A DNA stretch of 64,000 bases from Hermatobates lingyangjiaoensis. Lineage: Eukaryota > Arthropoda > Insecta > Hemiptera > Hermatobatidae. A program made the translations under genes and the position numbers. The DNA lies in the NCBI GenBank assembly GCA_026182355.1, contig JAPFBL010000572.1:1-64000 (forward strand), in the 5' to 3' direction. Below, one piece after another: positions 45,901 to 59,390 of this stretch. Each line of letters opens with the position of its first letter. Positions within the stretch are counted from its first letter, which is position 1. The notes beneath the pieces are model-generated. The model made no database searches, had not been told where the DNA came from, and saw only the letters and a program-made list of their open reading frames with translations.

Positions 45901-46230
45901 ATTTGTCATTTCTACATTAAAAACATCATAAACAAATTGAAAAATCTGGAGTGGCCTACACTCTACTTTACTATAAGTAACTTAATGTCAAATTTCTTGA
46001 GTATATAAAACATAACGTCTCATTTAAGCATAACGTAAACATCTAAATGGGATATAATTATTAGCCTGTCATTCCTGAGGTAGTACAGATAGTGATTGGA
46101 GGACATATCATCTTATAAGCTTATTTTTGTACATCACAAATAATTTATTATTTGCAAATAATTTCATTAGTATAACTACAGCAGTAATAACATTTTTGAA
46201 AAACCAAAGTGAACATTTCTTGAAACGAAA

Positions 46231-47130
46231 TACGAGGTGTATAAATAAAGGAGTGAGACTGGCAACGTCGCTTTCGATCTGGCAACGCTGGAGACGCGTG
46301 GCCTTGAGTAGCGTCAGGTGCACGTGTGATGCGCCTCCAGTATGAATCTGAACTCGCCACAGTCATTTGTTTGTCCGTAGCGTTGGTTTTCGTGAAATGG
46401 TTTTTTCTTGAGCGTTTTAAAAATGAGTGACTTCAAAGTTGAGCAGCGGTGTGCAATCAAATTTTGCTTCAGACTTGGACATAATGCAACCGAAACCGGC
46501 CTATGGAGAACGTGTTTTATCAAGGGCACAGGTTTTTCGGTGGTTTAAGGAATTTTCAGAAGGAAGAGAGTCGATTGAAGATGAACCACGAAGCGGAAGG
46601 CCTTCAAGTGCAAACACCGATGAAAATGTCAACAGAGTACGGAACCTTGTGCGTTCAGATCGACGCTTGACAGTCAGAATGATCGGGGAACAGTTGAATT
46701 TGAATCACACCTCCGTTCATCACATTTTGACCAATGAATTGGAGATGAGAAAAATTTGTGCAAAAATGGTTCCGAAAATTCCGAAAAGAAAACGAGTTTT
46801 TGGCCAGTAAAAACATTCCTGTTGCTCCTCAGCCTCCTTATTCACCAGACTTGAGTCTTTATCACTTTTTCCTCTTCCCGAGATTGAAAAATCACCTCAA
46901 GGGAACTCATTTCGGGACACTACAAAACATACAAACTGCTGTAACCGACCAGCTGAAGGCCATTCCAGAATCCGAGTTCCAGCAATGCTACAATGATTGG
47001 AAGGACCGTCTCCAGCGCTGTGTGGCTTCCGAAGGGAACTATTTTGAAGGTGACAATATCACATTGTAATTATATTTGAATAGAAAATTAAAAAAAAATC
47101 AGTCTCACTACTTTATTTACACACCTCGTA
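46231..47130 (+). mobile_element. internally deleted mariner
   Basis: TA-flanked ends ACGAGGTGTATAAATAAAGG and the complement (CTTTATTTACACACCTCGT) are about 30-bp TIRs ending in GTGAGACTG. The length of about 900 bp, against about 1.3 kb for a full mariner, reflects loss of the middle of the gene. Both TIRs are nearly intact, so it could still be mobilised in trans (inference). Confidence 0.92.
46423..47069 (+). pseudogene. mariner transposase, frameshifted and missing catalytic centre
   Basis: ATG at 46423 starts MSDFKVEQRCAIKFCFRLG, the normal mariner N-terminus. A small deletion near 46490 shifts frame into AYGERVLSRAQVFRWFKEFS, then SIEDEPRSGRPSS and the second helix-turn-helix (LNLNHTSVHHILTNEL). 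A deletion of roughly 400 bp then joins KMVPK to a C-terminal part in another frame (NIPVAPQPPYSPDLSLYHFF to EGNYFEGDNITL). The first two catalytic Asp are deleted, and the third is His in LYHFFLFP where mariners have Asp. Confidence 0.9.
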
Positions 47131-48300
47131 GTATCCTACAAGAGAACATGGCTATTGTTCAAATAGCCAGTAGATTTCTTACATCGTTTACTTGACATCC
47201 TTCTACATTGAATATTAATGTAAAATTTTCAAATTTGAAACAGTAAAATATTCTTTTTTTCTCTGAAAAACTTCTTAAACAGCGAAGAAAATGTTGTTTT
47301 AAGGTGATTTGTTAATTAAAGATGTACGATAATTACAGTTATTAATCTCTAAACGAATGATTTCAATTTTGAATTATCTTTTACATTTTTGGTTTTTAAC
47401 AGAATTATTATACTGCGAATTTTATGGCTTCTTAGTATTAATTAAGATCATTTTCCTTCCCCTTTGTCAAATAACATATATACGAATTTTTTTTTAATGA
47501 GTGTTATCATTTACCTGCACAATATTATTCCTCTTACATCTCTTATAAGTCAATAATATATTTTCATTTTTCCATTAGAAACATCAATTTTATCACAGTG
47601 GATTCGCTCAAAAAATTTCTAAGTCAATGTAAACAATGTAAAAAAATACAAAAAATTCGACAAGTATAGCAGGTGATCTCTTAGTCTAGAATAAACAAAC
47701 AGGTTTTATATCGTTATTGCTCTTTCCCGTAATTGAAACTTCATGAATTTTTTTTTGTGAATTGCTAATTTTTTGTTCCATTTTTGGTCAAATTTTCATT
47801 ATTTTTTAACGAGCCGTTTAGCGTCAAAAAATCATTTTCTGAAAACACAAATCGTACTGTAACGCCCCTTTAGCGAAAGTAATTTCAAAAAAAAATATCT
47901 CAACTCATTCGCCATATAATGTTCTATTTGTAGGCATAGTTTCATTCTTGTCCGTCAAACAGTATGGCTTGTATCGCTCTCACAAGGTTTGAGATTGAAT
48001 TATAAGTCAAAAATTTTACATTTTATTGAAAAAGAAATATTTCCTGTTGTCTTAGAATTCTGAATTAATTTTTCGTTTGTTGCATTTGTAACTTCAAAGA
48101 TAATGTCAAAATTTCAAAACTCTAGGGTTATCAGTTTAGGAGAAATAAATGTTTTAAAAAAAACGGTTTTTGGCAAAAAAAGTGACTTTCCTATCATGCA
48201 TAATTCTTCCCAAACAATAGGGATCTTCGTCTAAATGAGGCCCATTTTTGTGTAAAATATCAACTTGATCCATCAAAGATTCTGGACCGTAGCGTGGTAA
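47131..48300. other. non-coding with a diverged interspersed repeat
   Basis: 47960-48290 is the counterpart of 42820-43110. No gene is visible. Confidence 0.5.
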
Positions 48301-48301
48301 C

Positions 48302-48352
48302 AAGCAATGCTAACACACGCACCCACCCACGCACCCACCCACACACACACAG
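48302..48352. repeat. (CACC)n/(CA)n simple repeat
   Basis: ACACGCACCCACCCACGC-type units run into (CA)n. Confidence 0.9.
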
Positions 48353-48359
48353 ACATCAT

Positions 48360-51300
48360 CGTAAAAACGTCATAAAACGACTTCTGGTACCTCAAAACAT
48401 GTAATTCCGTCAAAATCTCGAGATCGAATTTTTTCACGATCACTATACTTTACTTATAGTAAAGTAAAAAAGAACTTACTGAAGGCTGGGTTCTGTTACA
48501 TTACAACAACCATTAACTGTCATTACATGTGCTGTTCCAATTAAAATGCAAACCTCGCAATCAAAAGGAAGATCTGAAGGCAAAGATACTTAATTAGTAT
48601 ATACTTACTAATTATATGTGATATCCAAAACTACTGTGAAATATCTTTGTATTCTTATGTAAAACTAATTGGTTCAACTTTGAAACAGTAATGTAATTTA
48701 CATATATTACCTTACTTTTCACGGTTGAATTTACTGTAGATATCTTAGAAATTCATTCGGTTGGAGCATTTAAAGGTAATATATTGTTGGTGGCTCCAGT
48801 AAAAGTGATTTGTTGGAGATATGAGGGAATTTAAATTCAAGGATAAAGAGAATGGTATGATAATGGTGGAAGAAACTGGTTGGAGTTATTTGGTGGTTTT
48901 GCTGGAGAGTGGATATTGAAAGAAGTAACTGTTGGGGGAGGGGTGGTTTACATGATAAAGGGAGAGGGGTGGTGAGTTTGAGATGGGATGGAGAGAAGGG
49001 GTTGTAATGGTTAGCTTTAGGCTTTGGAAAAGGGTAATGTAGAGGAGGCCAGTGAATAGGCTTGGAGCACCTGATATGAGCTGACTAAGGGTAGTTCGAC
49101 CTCTTTATAGAGTACTCACTTGGGCCTGTTCAAAGAATCTCTTAACCAACAACTTGATAATGACGTCATCCCATCCCTTTGCTTCGGCCCAATTATAATA
49201 GTTCACCGCCCAGGGTTCACCATCTTCATGGCCTTCTCACCTTCAATATCCATTCTATTTAGGCAAACTATGTTATTTCTCTTCTCCTTCTCTTCATAAT
49301 AGCCAATACTTGCTTCATTATTCTTCAAGGGAATTTCATAAAAATCCAATCCTTTCTGTATATGTTCATTTGAATTTGAAATTCCTCTACCACAATAAAA
49401 AAAGCACTTCTGTTTTCTACAAGTAATAAAACATAAATTTCTACCAGAACCACTTAAGTAGGGTTCTGTTTTGTAATTTGTAATTTCAACTATGAATGTT
49501 TCTTACAATAAAATAACAGTAGTGATGTAGTACTGGAAAGGCCACCTCATTTACAACAAATTCCGAACAATCATCTGAAGCACCACAACCACTTCCACGC
49601 TTTCTTACGTAAGATCTATATTGCAAGAATTTATATCTACTCTTAACTATTGCAAAACCAATAAAAAAGATTAACCATATTTCACAAATTTTACAGAATA
49701 AAACATTCCCGTATTTGCTAGGTTGTTGCAAATGGTTGCCGCTATAGAAATAAATAACATTTCTAAAATAGAATATTTCTAAAACGTAACACTAATATCT
49801 TAACATATCAAGAACATACAGTCAGTCATTGCGGTCATAATAAAAGTTTATTCTCTCTAAAAGTAACTTCCTTAGTTACTTTTTTATATAAATTTCTAAT
49901 TGTTCGTCCAGTATATATTTTTTTCGTCCATTCTTTACGCATTTCTCACGCGATATAAGTAAAATCTTGCAATGTTGGTTTTATGTAAGAGCTCTTGAAG
50001 GTAATTATGATTTAAAAGGAATTTGAAGCCTGTAGACCAAGCTACTACTTGAAGTTATTGCTTACTCACCCAAGTTTTGGAAAATATGGCATAGTATGCT
50101 TATTCACAAAATTACTAGTTAAATCTATATACGACACTAGATAATGTTTACCTATCTTTCTGTTGTATTAAAACATTTTAAAAAAAAATTATATTTATAA
50201 CGTTAGAAATCTTAAATTAATCGTATTCACGACATAGTATTATGTTTATTTTTTCTTTTATAACTAATTTATTACTTTTAAACAATGTGCTCAAATGATT
50301 TATAACATTGATTCGACATTTTAATGTGATATGAACAGATTTAACTAAATTAGTTGGCACAATTATTTACATTCTGTTATTTCATAAACACAAATCTTTC
50401 AATTTTACTATTAAACTAATTTAATAGCTGGATACGAATTTAAACAAAAGGACGCTAATAGTTTCTAATATAAAACTATTTCCATCTTAAGAACTTACAG
50501 TATAGTCAATGATACCATCAGAGCCTTATATAAGATATTCCTAATACGCATTAATTTTTAATTATATTATATTTATACTGAAATACATTCAAATATTAAT
50601 GCTATTTTTAATAAAATACAACTAATGCTGTCGTTAAGAATATAATTTGAATAATGTCGATTTAATAAAATATTTATATGAATTGACCAATAATCGAATA
50701 TTTACAGCATGGGTGGATATTTATAAGAATGGGTCGATTTTGAGTCCATTGAACCTCAGAGATGCAGAGAGATATTAATAAGAGATCCACGACTAAAAAA
50801 TAATAAATGAGCAATCCTTGAATTCAGCTAAACTTCACATATTCATAACAAAAAGTCAATAACTTAGCGAGCTTGCTCAGTTAACATATTCAAACTTTAG
50901 AATTAAAGCATAGATACAATGTTCTCATTAGTTACTCCTAATGATGTAATATTTTAAATATATTAAAATAAATCTTCAATTTTTTTTACAATTTATTTAG
51001 TAAAAAAATTTGTAAAAGTAAATTATATGTTTAGAAGTACAAAAGACATTCTTAATCTTGGAATATGTTCACAATAAAATGTAATTTTTTTTATTTAATT
51101 TCATAAAAAATATTCAATTTTGTGTGTATATAAACTTATAATTAGGTTTTATAGGAGTGGGAGTCCAGAGGTTTAAAATAGTTTTCAGGTGTCGACACGT
51201 AACGAAGGTTGGAATCTATTCCAGTTCTGCAGTTGGAATCTAAGTAGTCCATGATTTAGGTGTAGTAATAAAAATCTATTATATTCGGAACTTAATGTTG

Positions 51301-53250
51301 CTCTACGATGTGTTGTGATCATTCTGATATTAATGATAATGTGATTAAAGGAGTTGTAAAAGAAGTATGGAACACATTGACTAATTAATGCCTACCATGT
51401 GTTGATTTATTTTCGTTTCTCATCCTTCTAGTCATGCTGGGATAGGGTAGATCAGGTTATGTATTCTAGCATGAGGTCCTTTTATCATACACGAGAGACT
51501 AACCGTATCCAAACAAAAAAGAAGGACAATGTAGCTTTCATGATGTACCCAAGATAGACATAACAGATTTCCACAACCTATATCAACATAACGATAAAAG
51601 CGATAAATATAAATATTAATGAATGCAAGGCCTTCTAAGCAGGTCTTATGTTCGCGATACTGGCTCAAGTCAGGCAACACCTGCCACCGAAGCACAAGAC
51701 GAACAGGATAAGATAGAACAGATTCCCACCCAGAACAGACCACCTAGTTAGTAACAAAAACTACTGTTTCTTACGTAATGGCGTGAAAAAATCTTTGAAA
51801 GGCAGATGCTTGCCTTAGAAAAAAAAAGATGTATGGATGGCTAAATCACCAAGTTAAGAAGCCAGCACGCGATCGAGCGTAAAGAAACATACCGTGTCTT
51901 TGCCTTTTCAGTCCCTGCTATGATGGAAATATTTAGACAGATGAAACATCTTTTCACAACAAAGGACACTTCGCGAGGTGCTGATCTGTAACCATCAATA
52001 AATAAACTGATGCAATCAATAAAATCTACATGCGATTTTTGAAACTACCTGAATTTCTAACACGATCCTTAAGGCAGCCTAACTTTTATTAATAGTATAA
52101 CATTTATATTTAATTTATTTTATTCCACTAGACATATTGTGTTACGCGATTTACTACATAATATACTAACTCGTTCTTACATTCGAGACAACAAACTTTA
52201 CACCCTGCGTACTGTAATACGCTCCTATGCGCCTATATTTTTATTCAATACCCAGTATTTAACATACTGAATAACTGGATGTATGCTTAATACATGTATT
52301 TTTCGATAGTTTATTCACTTTTTTTTTTACCTTATTGCACAAAGAGATATATAAATATTTCGAAAGTATATTTTGCTTACAGCACCGATTACTTAAAGCT
52401 TGAATGTTTTCTCATTTTACGCAGGAATGTACAAGTTACGCAACTAGATCTGTATAGTTGTGACAATTGCAATACATTCTAAATTCACAAAGTAATAAGA
52501 TAAACCATAATAATTCTAGCAAATATATATCCAATGGTAATTACAGTTCTACAATAAAATTAATTCGCTATAATATATTTCTTTTCTAAATATGTAACTA
52601 AATAATGATATATAACAGTAATTCATGGTGTTCCTCTCCCAGGAATTTAATTAAATTGTCTTTAAAAGTACTGCAGAAGAAATGTGCATTACTTTTCTTA
52701 TGTACTATGCATGCTATGTTTTAGTAACAGTATTTGCATAAATCTTTTTCACCTTTTCATCTGCGTCTATATGTATATTATATTACCAGTTGGTTCTAAG
52801 TTAGTGTTTTATATTGCTTCAAATTCAGTAATAATAATTTCATAGAGTTAAACACAATGTTACGTTATATGAAATTAAATCATATTATTTGTATTTAATT
52901 ATCAAAGAGAATAAATTTTTTTTGTTAATTTAAATGCGTTCTATTTATGTTAATTAAATGACAACACGATGCTCTTTGTAAGTCATTGAAGTATGTTTTA
53001 TTCAAAGGATATATTACACCAGGCATTACTAAGTGGTTTGTGTTCATTTAAACACAATTCTCCACTTATAGTGACGTTCTCTAGAGGCAAATCAATAAAC
53101 CTTGCTATCTTTTAAAACAACATTCATTGTAAATACAGTTTGTTCTGTATTTCAATGAAAATAGTCGAACTCCTGTTTATATGTATAAATTATATACTTT
53201 GACAATCTAATGAATAAATCAAAAGTTATATTTGATGTAAAAGCTGAGCA
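48360..53250. other. mostly AT-rich non-coding stretch
   Basis: 48780-49040 is purine (A/G) rich on the plus strand. 49080-49260 and 51420-51750 are less AT-rich and open on the minus strand (for example RWQVLPDLSQYREHKT), but I cannot assign a family or splice sites. 49486-49731 minus is open without support. The remainder is AT-rich. Confidence 0.45.
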
Positions 53251-53254
53251 AGTA

Positions 53255-53460
53255 CTCCCTTGATGAGGACGTTAAGCCGTCGGTCCCGAGCCTGTACCAT
53301 GTCAGGTACTTGTTATAAGATCCCTAGTCTAAATACACTTGAGTCAGGCAATATTTAGGACTCTCAATGTAGAATGTTCATTGTGTGCTATCACCAAACG
53401 TCAATGTTCGGCCTCTCGTTCTCTCGTGGGAGTACCATAGCAACCGAACCTAACATAACC
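53255..53460 (+). repeat. tRNA-headed SINE, tail type 2, head missing
   Basis: Starts inside the body (GAGGACGTTAAGCCGTCGG), continues CCATGTCAGGTACTTGTTA and ATATTTAGGACTCTC, and ends in a type 2 tail (TCGTGGGAGTACCATAG) with CCGAACCTAACATAACC. The tRNA-like head is absent, as expected from 5' truncation during LINE-driven insertion. Confidence 0.8.
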
Positions 53461-53684
53461 TATATCAGATTTACTGCATAGGTGAAGTTTATTAGCCCAA
53501 TAAAATCAAAGGAAATTTCTGAGAGGGAAACTTTTGAAAAATCACCAAATGATGGATTATTACCTTTAAATAGATGTAAGTAGTAATAGGGAACGGAAAT
53601 TAGTGTATGTTGATAATAGATAATCAATGAAGAATTTTTCTCTGCACCTCCTAAAGCATAAAACATCATAGATTCAGCGAAGAG

Positions 53685-53885
53685 AATCTTAATAAGGATG
53701 TGTATGAAGTAACTAACACTGGAGATTAGGGCAGTAGCTTCCGTTCTATACAGCATACCAACGATTTTTGGTATGAAGATTGATTCCATGAAGATAATCT
53801 TCTTAGGATTTGTATCAAGTATCTGACACTGGTGATTTGGGTAATAACTTCAGCTCTATCCTGAATACCAAAGATTTTTCGACCT
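53685..53885. repeat. diverged tandem duplication of about 100 bp
   Basis: GAATCTTAATAAGGATGTGT...GATTAGGGCAGTAGCTTCC...ACCAACGATTTTTGG is followed by a similar GATAATCTTCTTAGGATTTG...GATTTGGGTAATAACTTCAG...ACCAAAGATTTTTCG. A minus-strand frame (53460-53789) spans the first copy. The duplicated unit may be coding or a repeat; I cannot identify it. Confidence 0.6.
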
Positions 53886-53889
53886 CCTA

Positions 53890-55440
53890 TAACAGCAGTT
53901 CACTCTCTCCGATGTTCTGTGAAAAACATTAATGACGGCCATGATGATAATATAATATTTAAAATCATAAAAAAAATATTTTTTGTGCAAAGTGCATACA
54001 CATTAATCATTGTATTCCTAATGACAATTTGATAAAAAAAATATTGTTAATGTTTAGATACGAATAAGCTACAATCCTGCAACTAAGTCCGGATTTAAAA
54101 TAAACTAAATTTAGAGTAATACTGCAACGCGCTTAGCTACTTGAGATACCCTGTTTACTATTCTTATGGTGTTCTCCATTACTTTTACTACATTAAGGCA
54201 ATACTACACTTGTTATACTTTTTGTTTGCAAATATGAAAGAACATTATTGTTTTTTTAAGCAATCTTTACCGTATCTGTAATTTTAATTTTTGAATATGA
54301 CAGGGAATCACTGGCAAAGAACCAGCTCTGTCCTCTTTTATCAAGCAATCAAAACACGGAGCTGTTTTCTAAAATCATTAGTATTAAAATATATTCTTTA
54401 ACTTGTAACAAAAATTCCATTAAATACATTATTCACATGTTGGTTCAATTAAAGTTATTATGCTATTAATAAATTAAGTCAGCGGGTAAGAAAGATAGAT
54501 AACTACTGCCTTTTATGAATGAAATTTAAGTCAGAATGTCCTCGCGAAATTGGTTTACTTGATATTTGGTAGTAAAACTTCTTTCTCTAACTTACAAAAA
54601 AAATATCCTATTTAGTTTAAACTTCAGTATCTTTTCTCTTTTCACTTAAAACGGATGAGTTCATAAAACTGCCCTGTCTGCAATGTTGATCAGTTGTGTT
54701 AGCAGTAATTTCGGTGTTGCAATCAAAAATAAAATTCTAAACAAGTGCACATGAATCAAAACAGTTGGTTCATTAAGTACTACAATGACCCGACTTATCA
54801 TGTGAAACAGTATAAGAAATTAAATTGAGGTCACGATGTTGTATAACCGGTAGTATAATGCATTAATGTATTCAAAAGAGGTCTTTCATTTCTTTTCTTG
54901 ATTGAAATTAATGTTATATAAATTCTAAAGTTTTACTATCGATAAACATTAACAGAAACACTTAAGCAATTCAAATACTTTGGAACTTTTCAATTTATTC
55001 ATAAGAATATTATTAAAAGATCCTTATCGAAATAAAATATTAATGCTAAGAATAAGCAATAACTACGGTGATACATCACTGTTCGATGTTCACACAACAA
55101 GCGTACTTTAAAGTTGGCTATCGTCCAAATGACTTCTACTCCATTCCTTCCAGGCTTTTGACAGCAACAACGTCATAATCGTCTTGTTTCCCTGCTTTAA
55201 AATCTATCCAAATATTCTTGTTTCATTAATGTTAGTTATTTCATAGTAGAAGATTATCATTGCTAAAATATTTATGTAAAATAATTATCGTGGACTGATT
55301 TGTTTCTACGTTCATTTAACCTTTTTATAAAATATAGATATATTAAAGTTTTTCATTTGGATTTGGATTTTAGTAGCGAGATTTCAACTGAAATATACGT
55401 TTTGACCTTATTCGAGTTCAATTCGGTTTCACAGTCAGCT
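53890..55440. other. AT-rich non-coding stretch
   Basis: No gene or element end is visible. Confidence 0.55.
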
Positions 55441-55444
55441 TGTG

Positions 55445-55592
55445 TGCTCCCAAAGAAATGGGAGTAAATGACCAAGATCTTTCAACCGTAACAAGCGGTC
55501 TTCATCAGAGTCAAAAACCTGGGGTTTTGTCTCTGATGAAGACAGCTTGTTACGATTGAAAGATCTTATTCTTATTTTTCCCATTTCATATA
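55445..55592. repeat. head-to-head repeat, family A copy 6, shortened
   Basis: Arms with GATCTTTCAACCGTAAC and its partner GTTACGATTGAAAGATC meet at ACCTGGGGTTTTG. The left arm has CTGATGA core and intact stem II. The right arm has ACAGC/CGATT, breaking pairs. Outer ends are truncated. Confidence 0.7.
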
Positions 55593-55789
55593 TATATTAT
55601 GAAGTTATGGACTTTTAAGCTGTTTGTCGGCTAGCCACACAGGTATACATCTATATTGCTAACTGGTGATCTTACTCGTATCAACAGGAAAACGATCCAC
55701 AAATAACAACAAACGTTTCTCAGTAAACTAGAGACACAGAGTAAAGATACGAACACAGGTAGACTGTAATTTTCAGTTCTCGCTTCGCA

Positions 55790-55875
55790 GGTGTGCTTGG
55801 TGACCCTATCTCTACTCTCCTGATGACGGTTCAACCGAAAATAGAGACTGTAAGTGTGTTCGTCTCTTTGCTCGG
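55790..55875 (+). repeat. family D single motif
   Basis: ACTCTC, CTGATGA, C, GGT/ACC stem II, GAAA, ATAGAGAC, then TGTAAGTGTGTTCGTCTC, as in the right arm of the 59850-60100 pair. Stem III has lost one base relative to AATT, so folding is doubtful. Confidence 0.6.
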
Positions 55876-56094
55876 TGACTATAGTTTACTGTGAAACGGA
55901 ATATAGCTGAAGATATACAGATATGCTTTGCTGTAGCAAGTAGATATTGATAGTTCATGTTATTTTCGTTTCCGTTTATAATATTTTTTTCTCTTTAAAA
56001 AGCGAGTCTTACCTACTCGCGTACTAAATAAGAAGTATACCCAGAATAAAATCAAATTTGAATATCTAAAGCAACAAAACTTAAAAGAAAATCC

Positions 56095-56215
56095 AGATCT
56101 AATTATATTTATGTACTGTAGTAATTATGATATTTTCTATTATTCTATATTTTAAATATATTCTGAAATTCCACTTATCATTTCTGAGTTTTCGTAAAAT
56201 ACTCGTCAAAGATGG
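56095..56215 (+). repeat. old Helitron 3' end
   Basis: TTTTCTATTATTCTATATTT, CTGAAATTCCACTTATC and CGTCAAAGATGGGCACATATGCTAAT match the last about 120 bp of the 30712-31649 units. The hairpin is partly decayed, and the end reads CTAA, a valid CTRR terminus, followed by T. Confidence 0.7.
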
Positions 56216-56219
56216 GCAC

Positions 56220-57450
56220 ATATGCTAATATTAAAAAAAAATGTATTTAAAAATTAATTTGTGTAATAATTTGGTTTTTATTAATTCGAAAATTAAACAA
56301 AAGTTAGTACAATATATAAAATTAGTATTGAATTTGATCTGAATAGAAAACTGATAGGCAGAGATCAAAGTTGACTACTTTGCTAAATTAAAGAATTAAA
56401 GAATAATGAACAATGCTACTTCGTAAATCTTGTATTCAATCGACCGGTATCGAAATTACTTCCACCTTCACAAAGTGTTTTCAATAAATTATATTTTCTT
56501 TCCTTTATTACATATTTATACCTACCCGTAGATTTTTCTTCTTCAAAAGTCTATTCGGTACTTAATTCGATCAACTATTGCATAAGTATAATTAAATTTC
56601 TCTATTTCTTCATTACATTTCAGATGCATTTACTCAACTTTTTATTCGTTGTTATCTCTGTCGTCGTCGATTGTGTCTTCTCTAGTTATTTATGTCCTTT
56701 TTTTTTCTTTTTTTTTTTTTGAAATAACTTATCTGTTGGATGATTAGTTTGTTCGTTTATAAAATGATCTTCTCTATTGTTTTTTGTTGACATATTTCAA
56801 AAGTACTCTAGGAAAATTTATTGTTTCCTTTATGTGATAGGTAGATCAAGTTCTGTATTCCATGAGATTTCAACGTGAACTTCCTTCATGTTGGAATAAG
56901 TTATTTGTTCTTAATGCATGTATTTAAAAAGAACTTTTCCCAAAATTTACAAATATATATCTTAAATTATATCGTAATTTATATCGACTGTCTAATAGCA
57001 TAATACTAAAATGTAATCGAGATTCTAATGAAACTGTCTCATGTCAATGTAATGATTTTTTTAAATCGTTATCAACCTCTTTCCTTTAGAGAGAATTTAT
57101 TAAATAAATAAATCTGTGAAGTTCTCATTAATTCTGTAACCCGTAGTTATGTGGTATTTACTCATAGTGAGTTAAGGGATAAAACAAAGTTTCCACACAA
57201 AAACGTCTTTTTATCTATTTACCACAGTATGTGAATTTCTACATTATTGGAAGAATAACAAGTAGTGATCTAGGTTTTTCTTATTCCATGAATTCTTACA
57301 TCTGCTTCTTAAACTGGTTTTAAATAAAAGCTGATACATTGGAAATTCAGAGCTGGATTTGAACCTATAAAATTTACTTAATTTTATTTTAGTAATATGC
57401 ATTAATATAAAAAAATTATTATAAATTAATATAAATATGTAATATACATA
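56220..57450. other. AT-rich non-coding, family E fragment at 57145-57205
   Basis: GTAGTTATGTGGTATTTACT and GATAAAACAAAGTTTCCACA match the outer part of family E (5708-5775). No gene is visible. Confidence 0.5.
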
Positions 57451-57451
57451 A

Positions 57452-57693
57452 AAATATTTCACATAAACATATGAAATAACAATCAACGATCAAACCACAA
57501 TAAGAAATGGGAAAACAAGACTAAGATCTTTCAACCGTAAGAAGCTGTGTTCATCAGAGTCAAAAACCCAACTGAAACACGATGTGTTCTGAGTCTAGTC
57601 TTTCAGTTGGGTTTTTGACTCTGACGAACACTGCTTGTTACGGTTGAAAGATCTTAGTCTTGTTTTCCCATTTCTTATTGTGGTTTGATCATA
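57452..57693. repeat. head-to-head repeat, family A copy 7
   Basis: Left end TTTCACATAAACATATGAAA, then both arms of family A. The right arm core reads CTGACGA, but stem II is CACTG/CGGTT, and the left arm stem II is likewise changed (CCGTAAGAAGCTGTG), so pairing is reduced in both arms. The centre ACACGATGTGTTC separates them. (TA)n follows at 57692. Confidence 0.75.
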
Positions 57694-57699
57694 TATATA

Positions 57700-57870
57700 C
57701 ATATACTTAGTAAACGGAAAGAGGCTCCAAACTGCACCGTTGCGTCTACAACGTGCTTGGACTTCCTTTCATTTTTCTCCTAAAATCGGATTGCCCGAAA
57801 ATTTGAGTTTATCAGTGTGTTTCTTTACTCTGGGTGCCACTCTTCTTCGATTTCGAACTTCTATATATAC
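57700..57870 (+). repeat. degenerate PLE-like terminal fragment
   Basis: TTGCGTCTACAACGTGCTTG, then TTTTTCTCCTAAAATCGG, GCCCGAAAATTTGAGTTT and TCTTCGATTTCGAACTTC, matches the complement of the 60396-60520 fragment. The core is eroded (CTAAAAT for CTGANGA). Confidence 0.55.
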
Positions 57871-57879
57871 ATACATGCA

Positions 57880-59255
57880 CGTCGTCACACACGGGTATAC
57901 GAGTATATTATATTCCTTTGATGTTATGTAGAATATTCATTCAACAGTTTTTATTGCTAGTGATGAATAACCTTTTTTTTTAAAAAAAAACTTGTATTGG
58001 AAACCTGGTTTGTTCTTCAAATGAATCGGACCTTGATTAATTTTGATTCTGGTCATTTGACAGGCCAACACATATACAGATTATATACGCATACATTATA
58101 TAATTAATGTAAACAAAAAAATAATAGCAAAATGAAAACCTAATGATTGTTTTCAATAACATACTTTCAGGGAAGAACAGGCCCAAGAACTCCATAGCCT
58201 TTATAGTGTCAGAGTTATGAGTATTATCGTTAATATTACTGTACTAAAATAAAAGCAGGAACTTTTTTATTCATTCCGTGACGAAAAAAGTTATGTTGCA
58301 GGACATTTGTATACCAGTATTTGTTGGATACAGCACTCTTTGTTGATGTCAACCAGTTAATATTTTTTTCTCCGTCGCATTAAGTTCGTGAAAAAATTGA
58401 AAAAAATATTGAAAAAAAAGTATTGAAAAAATTCCAGTACTTTAACTGCTTTCATAGAAACATGTATATTTTTAATTTAAATATATTTGTTTCTTAAATA
58501 TTATGCATAACTCTATAAAATTCAAGAAGTATTATTGTTCTAAAAGACATTTGTTTATGAAAACTGGACATCCAATTTTCAAGATTGTTTAATTAAATTT
58601 AGTTTTACAAATAAAGGGGTAGGCAAATTAAATTAATTGATTTCTAGATTTAAATTAAATTTTATAATTCTCTAGTGAAATTAATTCATGCATTCAGTTG
58701 ACTGAGATTTCTAAAAGCCTCTCATTTATCACTCATTGTACGGCCGTTCAAAGCCTCCAAGTCAATCCTCTTTGGATTATTTGTCAATTACATCTTTGCA
58801 AAAGTTTGCCGATTAATTTATCTAGAATATTCCCAATAATAAAAGTTTAATTAAATTACTTAACCATTGTTATAATTCTTGTTATTACATATATTATTTA
58901 TAATATATCTTTAATAAAAGATGTGTGATATTAAATAACAAGATACCTACCGCTCAAATACAAGTGGGCCCAACAAGATGATACCTTCTCCAACATTTGT
59001 TGACCACATGTCTTATATATATATATATATCATTAAAATTAACGGCATTCACGATCTTAAGCCTGAGAGATTCGATCCTACGAACTAACCTCCTGCTAAC
59101 AGGGTTCAACTGGAAAAGGAATTGGCCAAGTGACATGTTAAATTAAAATCGATGACTCATGCTTAGTCATTGCTATAAATAGATTAAAAGGATAGTACAG
59201 GTTAATATAAAGAGAAGGTCAAAGGTCAATAATGAACAAGAAACAAGCGGTTAGA
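57880..59255. other. AT-rich non-coding stretch
   Basis: No gene is supported. Short (TA)n lies at 59016-59031. Confidence 0.5.
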
Positions 59256-59336
59256 ATAAAAGAGTTGAAAGTCCAAGAAATATAAAAGAGTTGAAAGTCC
59301 AAGAAATATAAAAGAGTTGAAAGTCCAAGAAATATT
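59256..59336. repeat. 26-bp tandem repeat, three copies
   Basis: The unit ATAAAAGAGTTGAAAGTCCA plus AGAAAT occurs three times in a row without change. Confidence 0.95.
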
Positions 59337-59355
59337 TATACCAATCCTATTTATA

Positions 59356-59359
<4 letters not shown>

Positions 59360-59390
<31 letters not shown>

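Noticed and set aside
51432..51743. 103-codon minus-strand frame
   Set aside because: Composition is less AT-rich, but no domain, splice site or relative in the window supports it.
53460..53789. 109-codon minus-strand frame as a receptor exon
   Set aside because: It overlaps a partly duplicated segment and has no recognisable motif, and the second copy of the segment contains stops.
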